From Scleromitrula shiraiana (taxonomy: Eukaryota; Ascomycota; Leotiomycetes; Helotiales; Sclerotiniaceae), in the NCBI GenBank assembly GCA_028455995.1, contig JABELC010000015.1, positions 516,554-580,553 on the forward strand: a stretch of 64,000 bases of DNA, in the 5' to 3' direction. The position numbers and the translations under genes are program-made. Of the stretch, positions 22,643 through 34,424 are shown piece by piece; position 1 is the stretch's first letter, and each line of letters opens with the position of its first letter. The notes below the pieces were generated by a model that worked only from the letters and a program-made list of their open reading frames with translations, was not told where the DNA came from and made no database searches.

Positions 22643-25600
22643 ATGTTTCGAGTTTACTTGGGCTCGATTAAATCTAGTCCATTCCGATGTTCCATCATCT
22701 CAAGACGATCACAATATCAGCCTTTTCACTGCAACTCAAACCATAACCTGCTTATTAAATGCATATCTTCGAAAGCAGCTCCTGCAGATGATCATTCCTT
22801 AGAAATAACAAAACCCAAACGTGCAGGCGGACGTCCGAAGAAATCCAGCTCTCTGTCGACGGAATCACCTTCAGATGCGAACGAAGAAAGCAAGCCTAAA
22901 CGTGCAACCACACGATCGAGAAAGCCTCAGAAGTTAGAGGAAGTAGATACTCGCGAAAAAGTCACCGACACAGAGGAAATAAAACCTAAACGTCGTTCGA
23001 GGAAATCCGTTGTATCAGAGGCGAAGGAGGATGGCGATAATACAGCTGCGGATTCAGAAGGAGTGAAGCCCAAACGCCGTTCAAGAAAATCCACATTGTC
23101 AACTGGAGAAGAACACGAAGAAATTACTGGTGCGGATGCAGAAGGAGTGAAGCCCAAACGCCGTTCAAGAAAATCCACATTGTCAACTGGAGAAGAACAC
23201 GAAGAAATTACTGGTGCGGATGCAGAAGGAGTGAAGCCCAAACGCCGTTCAAGAAAATCCACATTGTCAACTGGAGAAGAACACGAAGAAATTACTGGTG
23301 CGGATGCAGAAGGAGTGAAGCCCAAACGCCGTTCAAGAAAATCCACATTGTCAACTGGAGAAGAACACGAAGAAATTACTGGTGCGGATGCAGAAGGAGT
23401 GAAGCCCAAACGCCGTTCAAGAAAATCCACATTGTCAACTGGAGAAGAACACGAAGAAATTACTGGTGCGGATGCAGAAGGAGTGAAGCCCAAACGCCGT
23501 TCAAGAAAATCCACATTGTCAACTGGAGAAGAACACGAGGAAATCACTGGTGCGGATGCACAAAGAGTGAAATCACGCCGTTCCAATAAATCTACTTTAC
23601 CAAAAGAGGTTCAAGATGTAGAAAATACAGATGCATACTTAGAAGAGGTAAAACCCAAAGACAGTGCCAGAAAATCTACATCATTAGAAGGAGAACAAGA
23701 TGAGGAAAATGCCGTTGCGAAGAAAGAATTACAACCCAAGCGTCGTGGAAGGCCACGTAAATCAGAAACTGTCCAAGGACAACTCGAACAACCTTCAACG
23801 AAATCTACACCAACCTCTAACAGATCTGCATCGGATTCTCAGAAAGTTGGACGTGGACGTCCCCACGTATATAAGCAAGCAGAATTGTCTGAAATCGATC
23901 TTATATTCTCAGACACCGAAGCAGACTACAAGGAATCGTCCAAGGAATTGAGATTACGAAAGTCGGAGAGTAAGGAACGTCCGGTATGTTGAGAAAATCA
24001 ACCGAATGCGAAGGTCACTAATATACTAAAGTTCGTTTACAAAATGAAGGTTCACTCAGGAGAAAGAGTCCACTCTCTTGCCTCTATGCCAATGCTAACG
24101 CCAACGCCTAAACTTTCTCCACCAAATGTTCCCCACAAAGTTGAGGAAATCCAACGTGGTTCTCTACTTGATCCTACCATGATACGCAGCCTTTCAAAGT
24201 CAAGGCAGTACAAGAAAGTTACGAAACCTGTAGACCGCACACGTGTAAATATCGTGAGTGAGCTGTTATGTGGTAGGTTTTATTACATTATTGTATAAAT
24301 ATCATTATTAATTATCGTTAGATGACGTACTGGATCGTTTGAAACCAACTCTTACCAAACATATCGGTTGTGATATTATTGATATCAACCCCGGTGTGTC
24401 TGTATGGTCATCCAAACTTCATGATATCCTCAAACCTCGGACACATATATTAATGGAACCTGAGGCAGAAAGATTTTCTGAATGGCAACAACCACTGCTT
24501 GATGCACCAAATTCTACCTATAAGCTGATACCTAAGAGCGGGACAATTTGGAAACATCTGGAGCAAGCAATGTCTTCGGAATTTCTCCCTCATCAAGAGA
24601 AACTTCCCGCGGGTGATCCCAAACTCAATCAGCCAAACAACACGCTCCTTCTTATCGCTAATCTAGTTAATTATCCTAAAAAACCGTATCGTAGCTTTCC
24701 ATCAATGTCAGTGCTTGTTTTGCATCAGCTTCTTGCGGCGGCACGATCGCATGCTCTCGCTCATCAATACGGTCTTGTTCGAATGTTAATATGGATTCCG
24801 GATGATGAGAAATTGGGATTGCTACCACGGCATTGTACCAACATTCGCAAAGGTCATATCGAAGCGCATGTGACTTGTGAGAGTATCACAGAGGTTGCGA
24901 GTTCTGCAATAAATCCGACTCGCTATGTCCTGGACAGCCAATTAGTCTTGCAGAATACATTGCAGGTTTTGGAGAGGATGAAATCCAATGGCATTAGTAA
25001 TCCAGAACATCGACAGGGACCAGAGGAAATCCAAGCTAGAAAGATTCTCGATGAGGGAGGCCATGTGGATGCTAGTCATAGATGGCTGCGAACCTACTCG
25101 GATGAGTTAGTGGAATTGCAAAGACGACACGACGAGGGGACACTTCAAATGTATGTCGACAACGATAATCCGGACCCCGGCAGTTTTCCAGACCGGACCC
25201 CCGAGTGGAAACGGCTTATTGCACTCCGTGGTAAGCTTAAAATGACAATCAAGTTAGCCGAAAGGCACGATAAGCTTTTGGAAGATCTCAAGACAATCAA
25301 CAAACTTCACAGCAAACTCAAGACCTTGGATCCAAGTTCAAAAGAAGCTGAACCAATTACTGAGGAGCTCAGTATCAGAGAGAAAGAATGGGAAGAAGCG
25401 CATGAATTCATGACTCCAATATTACAGAAACAGATATATCTTAGATTTGATTCTATATCTATTAACGGACCTCATAAGCGAAGAGAAGCAGAGCCACTAA
25501 AAGTATACTCCAAAGAATTTGATCCTCCTTGCGAAGCAGCCCTGATGGATCTTCAACCCAAAGCTATATGGCCATGCCTTCAAAAGAACTTCCCCAAAAA

Positions 25601-25916
25601 TTACGACGTCTTCGAATACATCCTTGGAACTATGTACGAATCACCCTCACAATCAGTACACGACGCATTTACGGATTTAGCTCCAGGAGCACTGGAACAC
25701 CTTTCTGCAGAATGTCCATCTCTATTTGATTACGAGAAGGGCGGTTGTTATAACCTTAAATATATGACGGTTCGATCTTTGACGTTGGATATGATAAAGG
25801 AGATCATGGAGGCTTGGTTGAATTGGCCATTTGCTCCTTCGAGGTACGAACTCATGGCAAAGTCCGGTTCAGGTGTCTTCGATGAAGATTCAGAGGAAAT
25901 TTTTGATGATATGTAG
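22643..25916 (+). CDS. mtTFB/Mtf1-like methyltransferase-fold protein with long basic AT-hook-like N-terminus
   Basis: Exons are 22643-23983, 24032-24272 and 24322-25916, with 48- and 49-nt introns, giving 1058 residues. I use the ATG at 22643. The first 45 residues are Arg/Ser-rich without acidic residues, as in a mitochondrial presequence. Residues about 50-447 are highly charged. They carry AT-hook-like cores (KRAGGRPKKS, PKRRGRPRKS, VGRGRPHVYK) and six 28-residue repeats with PKRRSRKS. Exons 2-3 encode the rRNA adenine dimethylase-like fold: NIVSELL, DIIDINPGVSVWSSKLHD at the SAM-binding motif I position, ILMEPE, and LLLIANLVNYPKKP near motif IV. Fungal relatives act as mitochondrial RNA polymerase factor Mtf1. 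Methyltransferase activity is doubtful because motif I is non-canonical. The C-terminal part has coiled-coil-like helices. The fold call is good, the exact role inferred. Confidence 0.78.
23057..23560 (+). repeat. Six in-frame 84-bp tandem repeats inside the mtTFB-like gene
   Basis: Units start at 23057, 23141, 23225, 23309, 23393 and 23477. The first five are identical; the sixth has two synonymous third-position changes (GAA to GAG and ATT to ATC). Each unit encodes 28 residues beginning EGVKPKRRSRKS and ending HEEITGADA. Partial, diverged copies lie before and after. Because 84 is a multiple of three, copy-number change keeps the frame. Confidence 0.98.
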
Positions 25917-27815
25917 ATAAGATATAGCTGCTTGTTTTGTGTATATATATATTTTGGGTCATGAAGATGTACTATTAAAGTTACTGTTAAAAATTAGTCT
26001 CCTACCTAACATACGTCCACGATTGGACTTCCTAAGTTCTTGAATGTCTAGAATTGCAACATGAAAACCGAGATTCATCCGTTACAACTAGGGATATCCA
26101 TGCTTAGTACACTTAATCACTAGAAGTCTAATGAAATTAGTCCCATCTTTAAGCGATCCCTTTTTTCCTAATCTAGCTAAGAAAATAGTCATTTCAAACC
26201 TAGTAGCAAGTTCCTACCTAGCACCTTCAATCTCATTAAGGGATGAGATAGTCGCAGCGAGTAGAAGTCGGCCCTCTCGTGTAGGCAAACTTTTGCTAGC
26301 TTGCTGGTGCTGGAGAGCTCAGTGGAATACTGCGTAAAACTTGTGAAACAGTGGGAAATGAACAAGCAGTACATTGGGGACGGGGGGCGTAGAATGCTTC
26401 AGTTGGGGACACCTATCAGCCAATCTGGAACACTTTAGTCACATGTGTCTATACGAATGACTGTAGATATATTCAAATTTTTATTTTTGAGATTTATATC
26501 TCTCCAAACATTTAGGTTAGAGCAAATCGCTTATAAGATTACTCCAATAATCATGACTGATTCATGATTTCAAATTATATTTCCATATCAACCATAGATA
26601 CATTACCTCGAGTGATCTATGTTTGTGGCTTCTGAGCGGCAATGAGATACCTTGCATGAGTGAGTAACCCTAACCCTAAGATCAAAAATAAATAGAAGAA
26701 GAGATCATAATCCCGCGTGAAGCTGCAAGTTGGCGGAGTTTCCTTCTCCCAAGTGACCAGAAGTGCGCTTGAGATTTGCGATAACGCGACAGCTCGGCCG
26801 CAACTTCATGAAATGATGAAGCGGTTGTTTATACTCTGGGGTTCTGGTGACCTGGGATTGTCCGAGTCATTGAGCGGATCGAAACATCTTCTAGCGTATT
26901 CATGCGTCCAGTTCTTCGCAAACGGAATCATGAGCTGGGCGTTGAAGATACTTTATAAATGCCTTGTCCGTTGTGGACAAATATCATGCGTCTTTAATAT
27001 TGGTAACGAAGTTTGAATGCTTGAAGTATCGTTATAGAATAGGAATATTAAAGTCAATCCAGTAATGCGGTATTACTCATTTGACTTTAATAATGCCTAG
27101 AAACTAGTTGAATGACTCAATTAGGTAACATCGTTTGCGATGATATCAGCGCTCGAGACATAAGGAGAGTTTTAGAATTGGGAAACTATTATTTTCTGAC
27201 CGTGAAAATATCGACATTCAAATAACGGTTTAGCGAGACCCGTTCTTGTCCCAATTTGATCCGAAAACTGAGATTCAACAAGCATTTTCAACAGTGCATT
27301 GCTAAGCTACTTGGATTGAGCTAATATAACAACTTCTTCTGAAGTGATTCCTTCGCCTTAAGATAATAAGCTTATTTATGCACTCCAATTCACATTTCTG
27401 CCCCCATCAGCCATCAAAACCAAGATCACTAACCCCACAAGTCGTCTATCGTGTATCAAGAATGGAAATCTCGCGGGGTAACAAATTTTAATTAGCAGGA
27501 TTTTCTTCTCTCTCCAGAATCAAAACCACGATGGTGGGTGATTGATGCAGTGAGTATTTTTGGAACATTTTATTGGATGTTAAAGTGCGAAAAATGCTTA
27601 AAATTCACGTGATTATTATGTGCCTTAAATTAATATCAAATTCGCATACAAAAGAAAGAACTACTTGGTAAAGTATTTGTTAAGTTAGCTTGAATCGACT
27701 TTAATGAGTAACCAAAGGACATCCGAAAATGTTATGATCCATAGCTCTCTCTATCTAAATCAAGGTAGCTTACTGATCAATAAATTGGACCTGCTCATCA
27801 GACCAACGCCCAGCC
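25917..27815. other. Gene-free region with an interstitial telomeric motif
   Basis: No supported gene in 1.9 kb. A 99-codon plus-strand frame at 26717-27016 has no motif and no splice partners. Two and a half CCCTAA units lie at 26665-26679. Sequence is AT-rich and looks decayed. Confidence 0.45.
26665..26679 (-). repeat. Short interstitial telomeric repeat
   Basis: TAACCCTAACCCTAA, 2.5 units in the orientation opposite to the telomere at the right end. Too short to be certain it is not chance, but it matches exactly. Confidence 0.6.
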
Positions 27816-29555
27816 ATGTCACTCTCAATACTAACAATATCGCTTCAACTTTCGGGGACGTTTGTGGCACCTACATCACATGTTGACATTGTAAATTTCT
27901 TATCATCTTCAAATGTCCCACAAAATCTACCCAGCAGCTCGGAGTGGGCACAAGACATCGTTCCTTACAATATTCGATTGAACTATACCCCTATATCATT
28001 TGCTATTCTGCGAACAGTACCACAAGTTCAAGCAGCGGTCTCTTACGCCGCAGAACTGAGAGTAAAAGTCAATCCTAAGTCAGGCGGTCATAGTTACGCA
28101 TCGCATAGTATCGGAGGAGAGGATGGTCATCTTGTAATTGATTTAAGATATTTTAATAACATTACTCTCAATGATACAACGAATATTGCCACCACTGGCC
28201 CTGGAACGAGGTTGGGCAATTTGACATTAGAACTCTATAACGAGGTAGGTCGCGCCATCGCTCATGGAGTCTGTCCCAGGCAAACAAAGAACCACAGCAT
28301 CAACTTCATCCCAATGCTGATCATGTGTAGTGTTGGAGTTGGAGGACATGTTCTTCAAGGAGAACAAGGTTATTCACATCATACTTATGGCCTAGCATTG
28401 GATTTCATAGTCGAGGCGGAAGTTGTTTTGGCCGATTCAAGCGTTGTGACTGCATCAAAAACAGAAAATACCGACCTCCTCTGGGCTCTACGAAGTGCAG
28501 GAACGTCGTATGGTATCGGGACTAATTTCAAATTTAGAACAATTCCCGCACCGAAAGAGAATGTTATGTTCTATTGTAAGTTTATTTGGAACAAATTTCA
28601 GGCGTTGCTTGGTTGGAGTACATATCAAAGTTATGCTGCAGGGAGGACAATACCGAAAATTCCAGTTGAGATGAATATTCGAGTTTTCATTGGTAGTGAT
28701 GATGGCACCAACAATTTCTTCCTGTTTGAAGGTGTATATCATAGGAAAGAAATAGACTTCAACTTAGATATCGCTCCATTGATTATTCAGCTTACACTAT
28801 TGGGTGGTTTGGATATAATAAATGCAAGTGTGCATCAAGTTGGGTGGCTTGACTCATTGCTATACGCAAACAACAACGCTTTGTATAGTAATTGGAACAC
28901 CGGTGAACCACTTGAGATCCCGTTTAATTACACAGCATTAAGTTCCTTCAACTCCAAACTATCGATATATATACTGATGGAATGGCATAGCATGGCAATT
29001 TTGTAAGGAGTTTTATGCAGCAAGCAATAGATAATCTAGCATTCTCTTAATATGCTAAAAGTTTGATGACGAAAGATTTGACGCCCGCTGGGGTGAATGC
29101 TTGAATAAATTGTCTTTACGAGACTGGCCCATCAAACAGTCTGGTAATTGATCTCTTAATTTATGAAGCATATGGTTTCTAACAACAAACAGGGGTGGTA
29201 TATAATCGTCGCCGCTTAGGGCGGGCCAACTTCTGTTGTTCCTAAAGTGCCGTTAAATGATATTTCATATGCCCATCGCGATCAAATATCCGAATGGCGG
29301 TTAGTAGCTGGGGTAGCTACAGGGCAATTTCCAATTTACCAGGCACTTGACTTTCCCGATCCTATTATTTCTGACATTGAAGCTACTGAGAGTAACATCA
29401 CATTCGGAATGTATTATAACTACGCCGATTCGAATTTGACTGCTTCCGATGCTCACAAAAGGTACTGGCTATCAAACTATGAAAGGTTATCGCAAAGACA
29501 GACAATGGTGGACCCCAACCTTCTCTTCATGAATCCACAGACCGTGAACGTTTGA
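27816..29555 (+). pseudogene. Broken BBE-type FAD-linked oxidase gene
   Basis: The product would be a secreted berberine-bridge-like oxidase with bicovalent FAD. The N-terminal FAD_binding_4 part is good: PKSGGHSYASHS supplies the His, and a Cys occurs in HGVCP. A 51-nt GC-AG intron at 28280-28330 (CCCAG/GCAAAC to GTGTAG) restores the family motif CPSVGVGGH. The BBE C-terminal part ends with DAHKRYWLSNYERL and a short tail before the stop at 29553-29555. Between them the gene is broken. Around 28950-29060 the frame is lost. TGA at 29102-29104 replaces a Trp-like codon after TPAGVNA. TAG at 29217-29219 interrupts the stretch before GGP, just after an otherwise good intron (about 29144-29192). 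The N-terminus is weakly signal-peptide-like. A short active protein is unlikely because the C-terminal substrate domain is lost. Confidence 0.8.
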
Positions 29556-29716
29556 TAGGCCGAAAACATGTGAAGAATTGAGAAATGGATTTCGAACCGT
29601 AAACGTTTATCGAAAGAAGTAAACATCAATGTCAATAAAATAGTAACAAATTCAATTGAGAATGATTGAGATATTCTGATTACAGAATTCAATACATAAA
29701 TAGTATGCTCCGTGCT

Positions 29717-30882
29717 TCAATACTTGCCCACCGTCATAGCAAGACGATCTAGCACATATCTTCCAGCAGTGATTGGAAGATATTTTGATGGATTGTCTTC
29801 ACTTACACAAGAAGGCAATGTCTCTACCTTCTCATCGTAATTAATTGAGAAGAAGAGTGGTACACTATACCTCTCTTTTGACGTTCTATTTACCACTCTA
29901 TGAATGGTGCTTTTATATTTGGAATTTGTCCATCGCATGAAGAAATCTGCAATATTGACAACAATTCCACCATCGATAGGTTGAGCACGAATCCATTTTC
30001 CATCAGGCCCTAGAACTTCCAAGCCTGGAGTTTCATCTTGTAGAAGTAGGGTAAAACACTCGTAATCTGTGTGAGCACCCAGACCAATCTCTTCTTCCTC
30101 GGCTGAGACAGGATTTGGATTTGAACTTGGGCGATATTTGATTAATCGTGCAATACCTCCTGGGTGGGTGACCATTGGCTCAAAATAATCTTCTGAAAGA
30201 TCCAAAGATAAAGCGAAAAGACGAAACAAATGTCTGCATAATTGCAATATCTGTGAGGTAAATTAGACCAAATAAGGAGTTGAAGCAATTGCGGAGCTAG
30301 ACTCACTTGTCCATAGTAACCTGCGATGCCTTTATAGAACCCCGGTATTTCTGATTCATTCGGCCACTGGTTCTTACTGCCTGTAGTTGTGCCATCAAGT
30401 TCCACGTATTTTCCATCACCGCCGGTAGGATCCAAGCCCGTCTCATAACCCCAATTGAATATCTCTTTTGTTTCTTTGCTTGTAAAATTATTGACCAACG
30501 AATAATCGGGTGGCTCGTATCCTCGATAATGGTCCGAGTTCTTCATATGAATAGCGTCCTTTGAGGATTGGGGTAACCCGTTGAAGAATTGTTTTGCGAC
30601 TTTAAAAACTTCATCGCAAACTTCTTTTGGAATGCCATGTCCGATAATGTAAAAGAATCCGACTGTCGTACATGCTTTGTTAATCTCTTGTGCCACAGCT
30701 TGCCGGTCGGATAGTGATGATGAGAAAGACGGGCTGAGGTCAATTATAGGGAGCGATTGAACGGAAGAAGGACCGGATGTCCTTTCGAGACGGGATCGTA
30801 AATATTCTTGGACTTCGTGAGCGGCTGCAAGAGTTTGATCAGAGGTAAGATCTGCCGGCTTGGCAGATGTAACTGTAGCCAT
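29717..30882 (-). CDS. 2-oxoglutarate/Fe(II)-dependent dioxygenase (isopenicillin-N-synthase-like fold)
   Basis: Exons are 30307-30882 and 29717-30250, with a 56-nt GTGAGT...CACAG intron in phase 0, giving 369 residues. The N-terminal DIOX_N region has LPIIDLSP and GFFYIIGHGIP. The catalytic 2OG-FeII_Oxy domain keeps the iron ligands His252 and Asp254 (LGAHTDYECF) and His309 (STIHRVVNR), plus the 2-oxoglutarate-binding Arg319 and Ser321 (RYSVPLFF). All are intact, so an active enzyme is expected. The substrate is unknown. Close fungal relatives are annotated as thymine-dioxygenase-like or flavonol-synthase-like without proof. It is convergent with the broken FAD oxidase (161 bp apart), and no other biosynthetic gene is intact nearby, so a working cluster is not supported. 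Confidence 0.92.
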
Positions 30883-31113
30883 GGTTTCTTCAACTGGGTA
30901 TGATTTTTACCTTGTTGGAGTTGAGGAAGGGTCGGGTTATTAAATGAAGGGGTGCGGGGTTGTTATCTGTTATCAGTCCAGCTCCTTCTTAGTATCTACT
31001 CTTCATGACAAAACAAAACAGATCACCGCGGATACCGAGATGAAAATCAAGACCATGATAAACGTTGTATGGAAAGGGCAGGTATTACGCGCACGTGGTA
31101 CACACACGGGATT

Positions 31114-31233
31114 TTATCCACTTATTACTACTAGCTTAAAATAAATTACTAGTACTAGTAGCTTAGATTAGCTTAGCTAGAAATCTTTTATCCCTCATTT
31201 CTTTTTGGAATCATTTAATAATATATCTTTTTA
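31114..31233. repeat. Direct repeat, left copy (diverged)
   Basis: This copy shares blocks in the same order with 31848-31970: CCACTTATTACTA, CTAGTACTAGTAGCTTA, ATCTTTTATCCC and the ATCTTTTTAT end. Many of the mismatches are T here against C there. Spacing is about 735 bases. Confidence 0.6.
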
Positions 31234-31847
31234 TTTCAAGTTACTATTATTTCTATAAATAATAATATCATACTACTAGTAGTAGTAGTAGTAACTTCAA
31301 TCTTCAAGCAAGTTAGAATATATAATTCATAATTAAAGTTTTTATTACTAGTACTACTAGTAATATCATACATCTAAAACTAATAACTAATCTAGTATTA
31401 ATATTTATTCATTTAAGGATTCATTTAAAATCTACTAGTAGAATTCATATCTGCCAGTGAAAAATTATTATATGATACTACTAGTAGTAATAAATATACT
31501 ACTAGTAGTACATTATATCAAAAAATAATAATATTATAATAGAATAGTATTTAGTATACTAGTATTTTAAAAATTAAATGATAAAATAAAATAAAATAAA
31601 ATAAATAACCTCAGGTTACTAGTACTAGTACTAGTAAACTTGAATGTTGAATAAAAATATATTTAAAAAGTTTAAATAAATATTTACCATGATATAGTAA
31701 ACATCAAATTACTAGTAAAAACAAACTTTAAAATATCTACATATTTAACTTAGTACTAACTTTGAAAGAAAATATTTTTAAAATTTTAGCATTTATTACA
31801 GTATATTACTAGTAATATATGAGGCACATACAAAATCTTATCCCGGG

Positions 31848-31970
31848 CCACTTATTACTAGTACTAGTAGCTTAAAATATGTTAACTTCAAGTTAGATTC
31901 AAGTTAGTTCAATCAAGTATCTTTTATCCCTTGTTCCTCTTCAGAACCCTTCAATAATACATCTTTTTAT
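31848..31970. repeat. Direct repeat, right copy (diverged)
   Basis: Partner of the copy at 31114-31233. It could be the remains of a duplicated segment or terminal repeats of a decayed element; no element coding sequence lies between. Confidence 0.6.
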
Positions 31971-32479
31971 CCACCACTCTTACAGCAGGTGATGCAAACC
32001 CATTTAATCAAGATAGATATTTCCGAGGTCAGATTGTGTAGGTTGTTACTGCATTCTGATACTTGAGTCTGCGAAATGGAAATGCAATCGGCCAGACCTC
32101 ATTAGCCCCTCACTTATATATAAGTACAGGCTTGGGGTGCTTTCTAGAAATTCGAGACAGAATTTGCCTCTGGTACTTTTTAAACCTCCTTTACCTTTTG
32201 TATGAAGGCTTTTTTTTTGTATTATTGCTGTGAAAACCTGTCATGTAAAAGTCATTTAAGATCACATGATTGCGTGTAGATTTGGTGTTTGCAAGACACG
32301 TCGCCATATCAACCAACCATCATGTAACATGATAAAAATTATTCACCATCTAAATGATAGGAAATTGTTGAATGATTGGAAAGCTTTTACTCACAAGGTC
32401 GAAACACCTTTGAGATTTTTTCCTTCGCAACCAAAAAAACGGGATTTACTTCTACGACCAGAACAATCTAAAGGCCAAT

Positions 32480-33850
32480 ATGGAGATCAGTCAGGATGCA
32501 AACGTACGAGAAGTCCTCAAACGTACCATTAACAATATCAAATTCACATACTCTGGCTACGACTTCCAATGTCTAGGCTTTCTATTCTCAACAAGTCTTC
32601 AATACGAAAGCATAAACAGTCTCAATTTACTTAAAGCACAACTAGCATTTCGAGGCTTCTCTCCCCGACGAAACGATACCAATGCTTTGACAAAACGCTT
32701 TTCACAACGTGGTTGAGTATGGAATGAACGCTAAAGTGGCCAGAGGTGGCGAATGGATGGCTGAATGCTGGGAAGAACAAAAGCAAGTATCGTTGGAAGA
32801 AACATTACAGCGAAAGTGGGCAAACAGATTCATTAATCGACGATTTGCAGAGGACAACCCCGAAGGATTTCTACTTGAAATTTTCTTCGATGAAGATAGC
32901 AACGATGAGGGAGGGCCACCAGTTGAATTGAAAGTTATCGAAGCGGGTAACAGATCTGGTCTTCACCAGGCTGCTGATGAATTAAATCCATTCCATGGAA
33001 CATCTGTATCTAAAACTATGGTCATAGTGTCACACAAAAAGGAGCATAGTCCAGAAATTGTTGATTGGTCATATCTAGTTGATCACCTGATCTCCTTCGT
33101 TTGTGACACATAGGTTCGTCGAAGAGTCAATTAGGACAATTTAAACTGAGAGAGATCAATCATGCAAATAGATGGCAACCACCGGAATACATTCCAGATC
33201 TGTATCGATGACGGGAGAAGGAAGATGAGAGAGATGGAGATGATAATGAAGATCAGGAGAGGGAAGAGAATCAAGACGAGGATGAAAACGAGAGTGAGGA
33301 AAATGATCCAAAAGATGATGACCAAGATCCCTAGGATATAACAGAAAGCTAGCAGCTCGAATGTCACACCATTTCCCATAATTTTGGACAATTCGAAGCA
33401 TACACTTTAGACATCTATTCAGCAGATCGACGAGCTGGTAAAGAAGTGTTTGGGCGATTCAATCTTGGCGATTGGAAAGGTCTGATTCGTTTTTCACACC
33501 AACGCAAGAACAGCGAAGGACGGTATAATACTTCCGGCGAATTCCTTCTTGATAACGATGATGATCCCTCCTTTAAGGATCCAACGAGATGTTATCGCTG
33601 GAGAGGCAAAGATATACAACATATTATTCAACTGGGATCAGATGCTTCTTTGTATGAAATGACCTTTTCGGATGGAGGTAGAGCTGTGAGAGGAACTTGG
33701 GGTACTGAGGACGGAGAACCTGGAACGGTTGTTTTTACTGGGGTAAAGGTATCGAAGGAAGCTGTTGGTGGCCACGGTGTTCAGCATGAGTGGAGTAGAC
33801 ACAATCAGGCTGCATATGATAAAGCAAATAGGTATAGATGGCGGTGTTAA
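32480..33850 (+). pseudogene. Multiply disrupted gene of unknown function
   Basis: Protein-like sequence runs nearly throughout but not in one frame. The start, MEISQDANVREVLKR, leads into YDFQCLGFLFSTSLQYES. The frame changes near 32690-32709 and continues as EWMAECWEEQKQ up to 33113. It then returns to the first frame with SQLGQFKLREINHAN, and that frame is closed by TGA at 33209. The same frame continues in an acidic Glu/Asp stretch, closed by TAG at 33332 and TAG at 33350. It then runs open to the end, with ECHTISHNFGQFEAYTLD and the block at 33446-33850 ending YRWRC. Three in-frame stops plus two frame changes argue against introns alone. I do not recognise the family; the C-terminal block looks like a compact beta-rich domain. 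Confidence 0.55.
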
Positions 33851-34424
33851 TTTCGTATTTTTCTCGATCACATCAGTCAATCTCACATCAGTTATGGAGT
33901 TGAAGGAAGGCAAATGAGGGACATATGGGTCATAGTTTCTGGATATCTAAAAATTGTTTACATGGACTGATACTTTATTACGTATGGACACTTTCTTTCT
34001 TCTTTCTGCCTTTGGTAATATCAATACGATCACACGCCAAATTCAATTATTCATATTTGTTTCACGTCTCATATTTCAGAATCAAAACATAATTTTCTGG
34101 ACTTGATCAAGATTTTATTAATGCAAGAATCAACAGACGCATATTTCAAGTTACCTAGATATGTCGTTTACGATTTTCAATGTAACTTCTCTTGGCAAAA
34201 AGGTATTCAGACTTTTTCTCACACCTTATCAACCATCCTTACATCTGATCGTGAGCAAGTACACACATTCCGGTCTCCCCTTAAAAAATCGTTATTGCTC
34301 TTTAGCACCAATGCATAATTGACTAACTAACTTCTTATAGTTAAGTTTTCCAGTGATAATCTCCTCCATGGGAAGCTATAGTCATGAAATCATTGCTAAA
34401 CAATAGACTCTTCTCAGTGTCGTA
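33851..34424. other. Intergenic, nothing recognised
   Basis: A short plus frame at 34103-34318 lacks any motif. No other signal seen. Confidence 0.4.

Larger units (their letters stand above)
30883..32479. other. AT-rich region with ACTAGT palindromes and a diverged direct repeat
   Basis: No gene. Starting near 31140, the hexamer palindrome ACTAGT recurs many times, often as runs such as TACTAGTACTAGTA. A diverged direct repeat flanks most of this tract. The left 60 bases form the leader of the minus-strand dioxygenase gene. A short frame at 32266-32532 is not supported. Confidence 0.55.

Noticed and set aside
22927..23586. 219-codon minus-strand reading frame across the tandem repeats
   Set aside because: It is the antisense shadow of the six 84-bp repeats; a multiple-of-three unit keeps any stop-free frame open. 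No independent signal.
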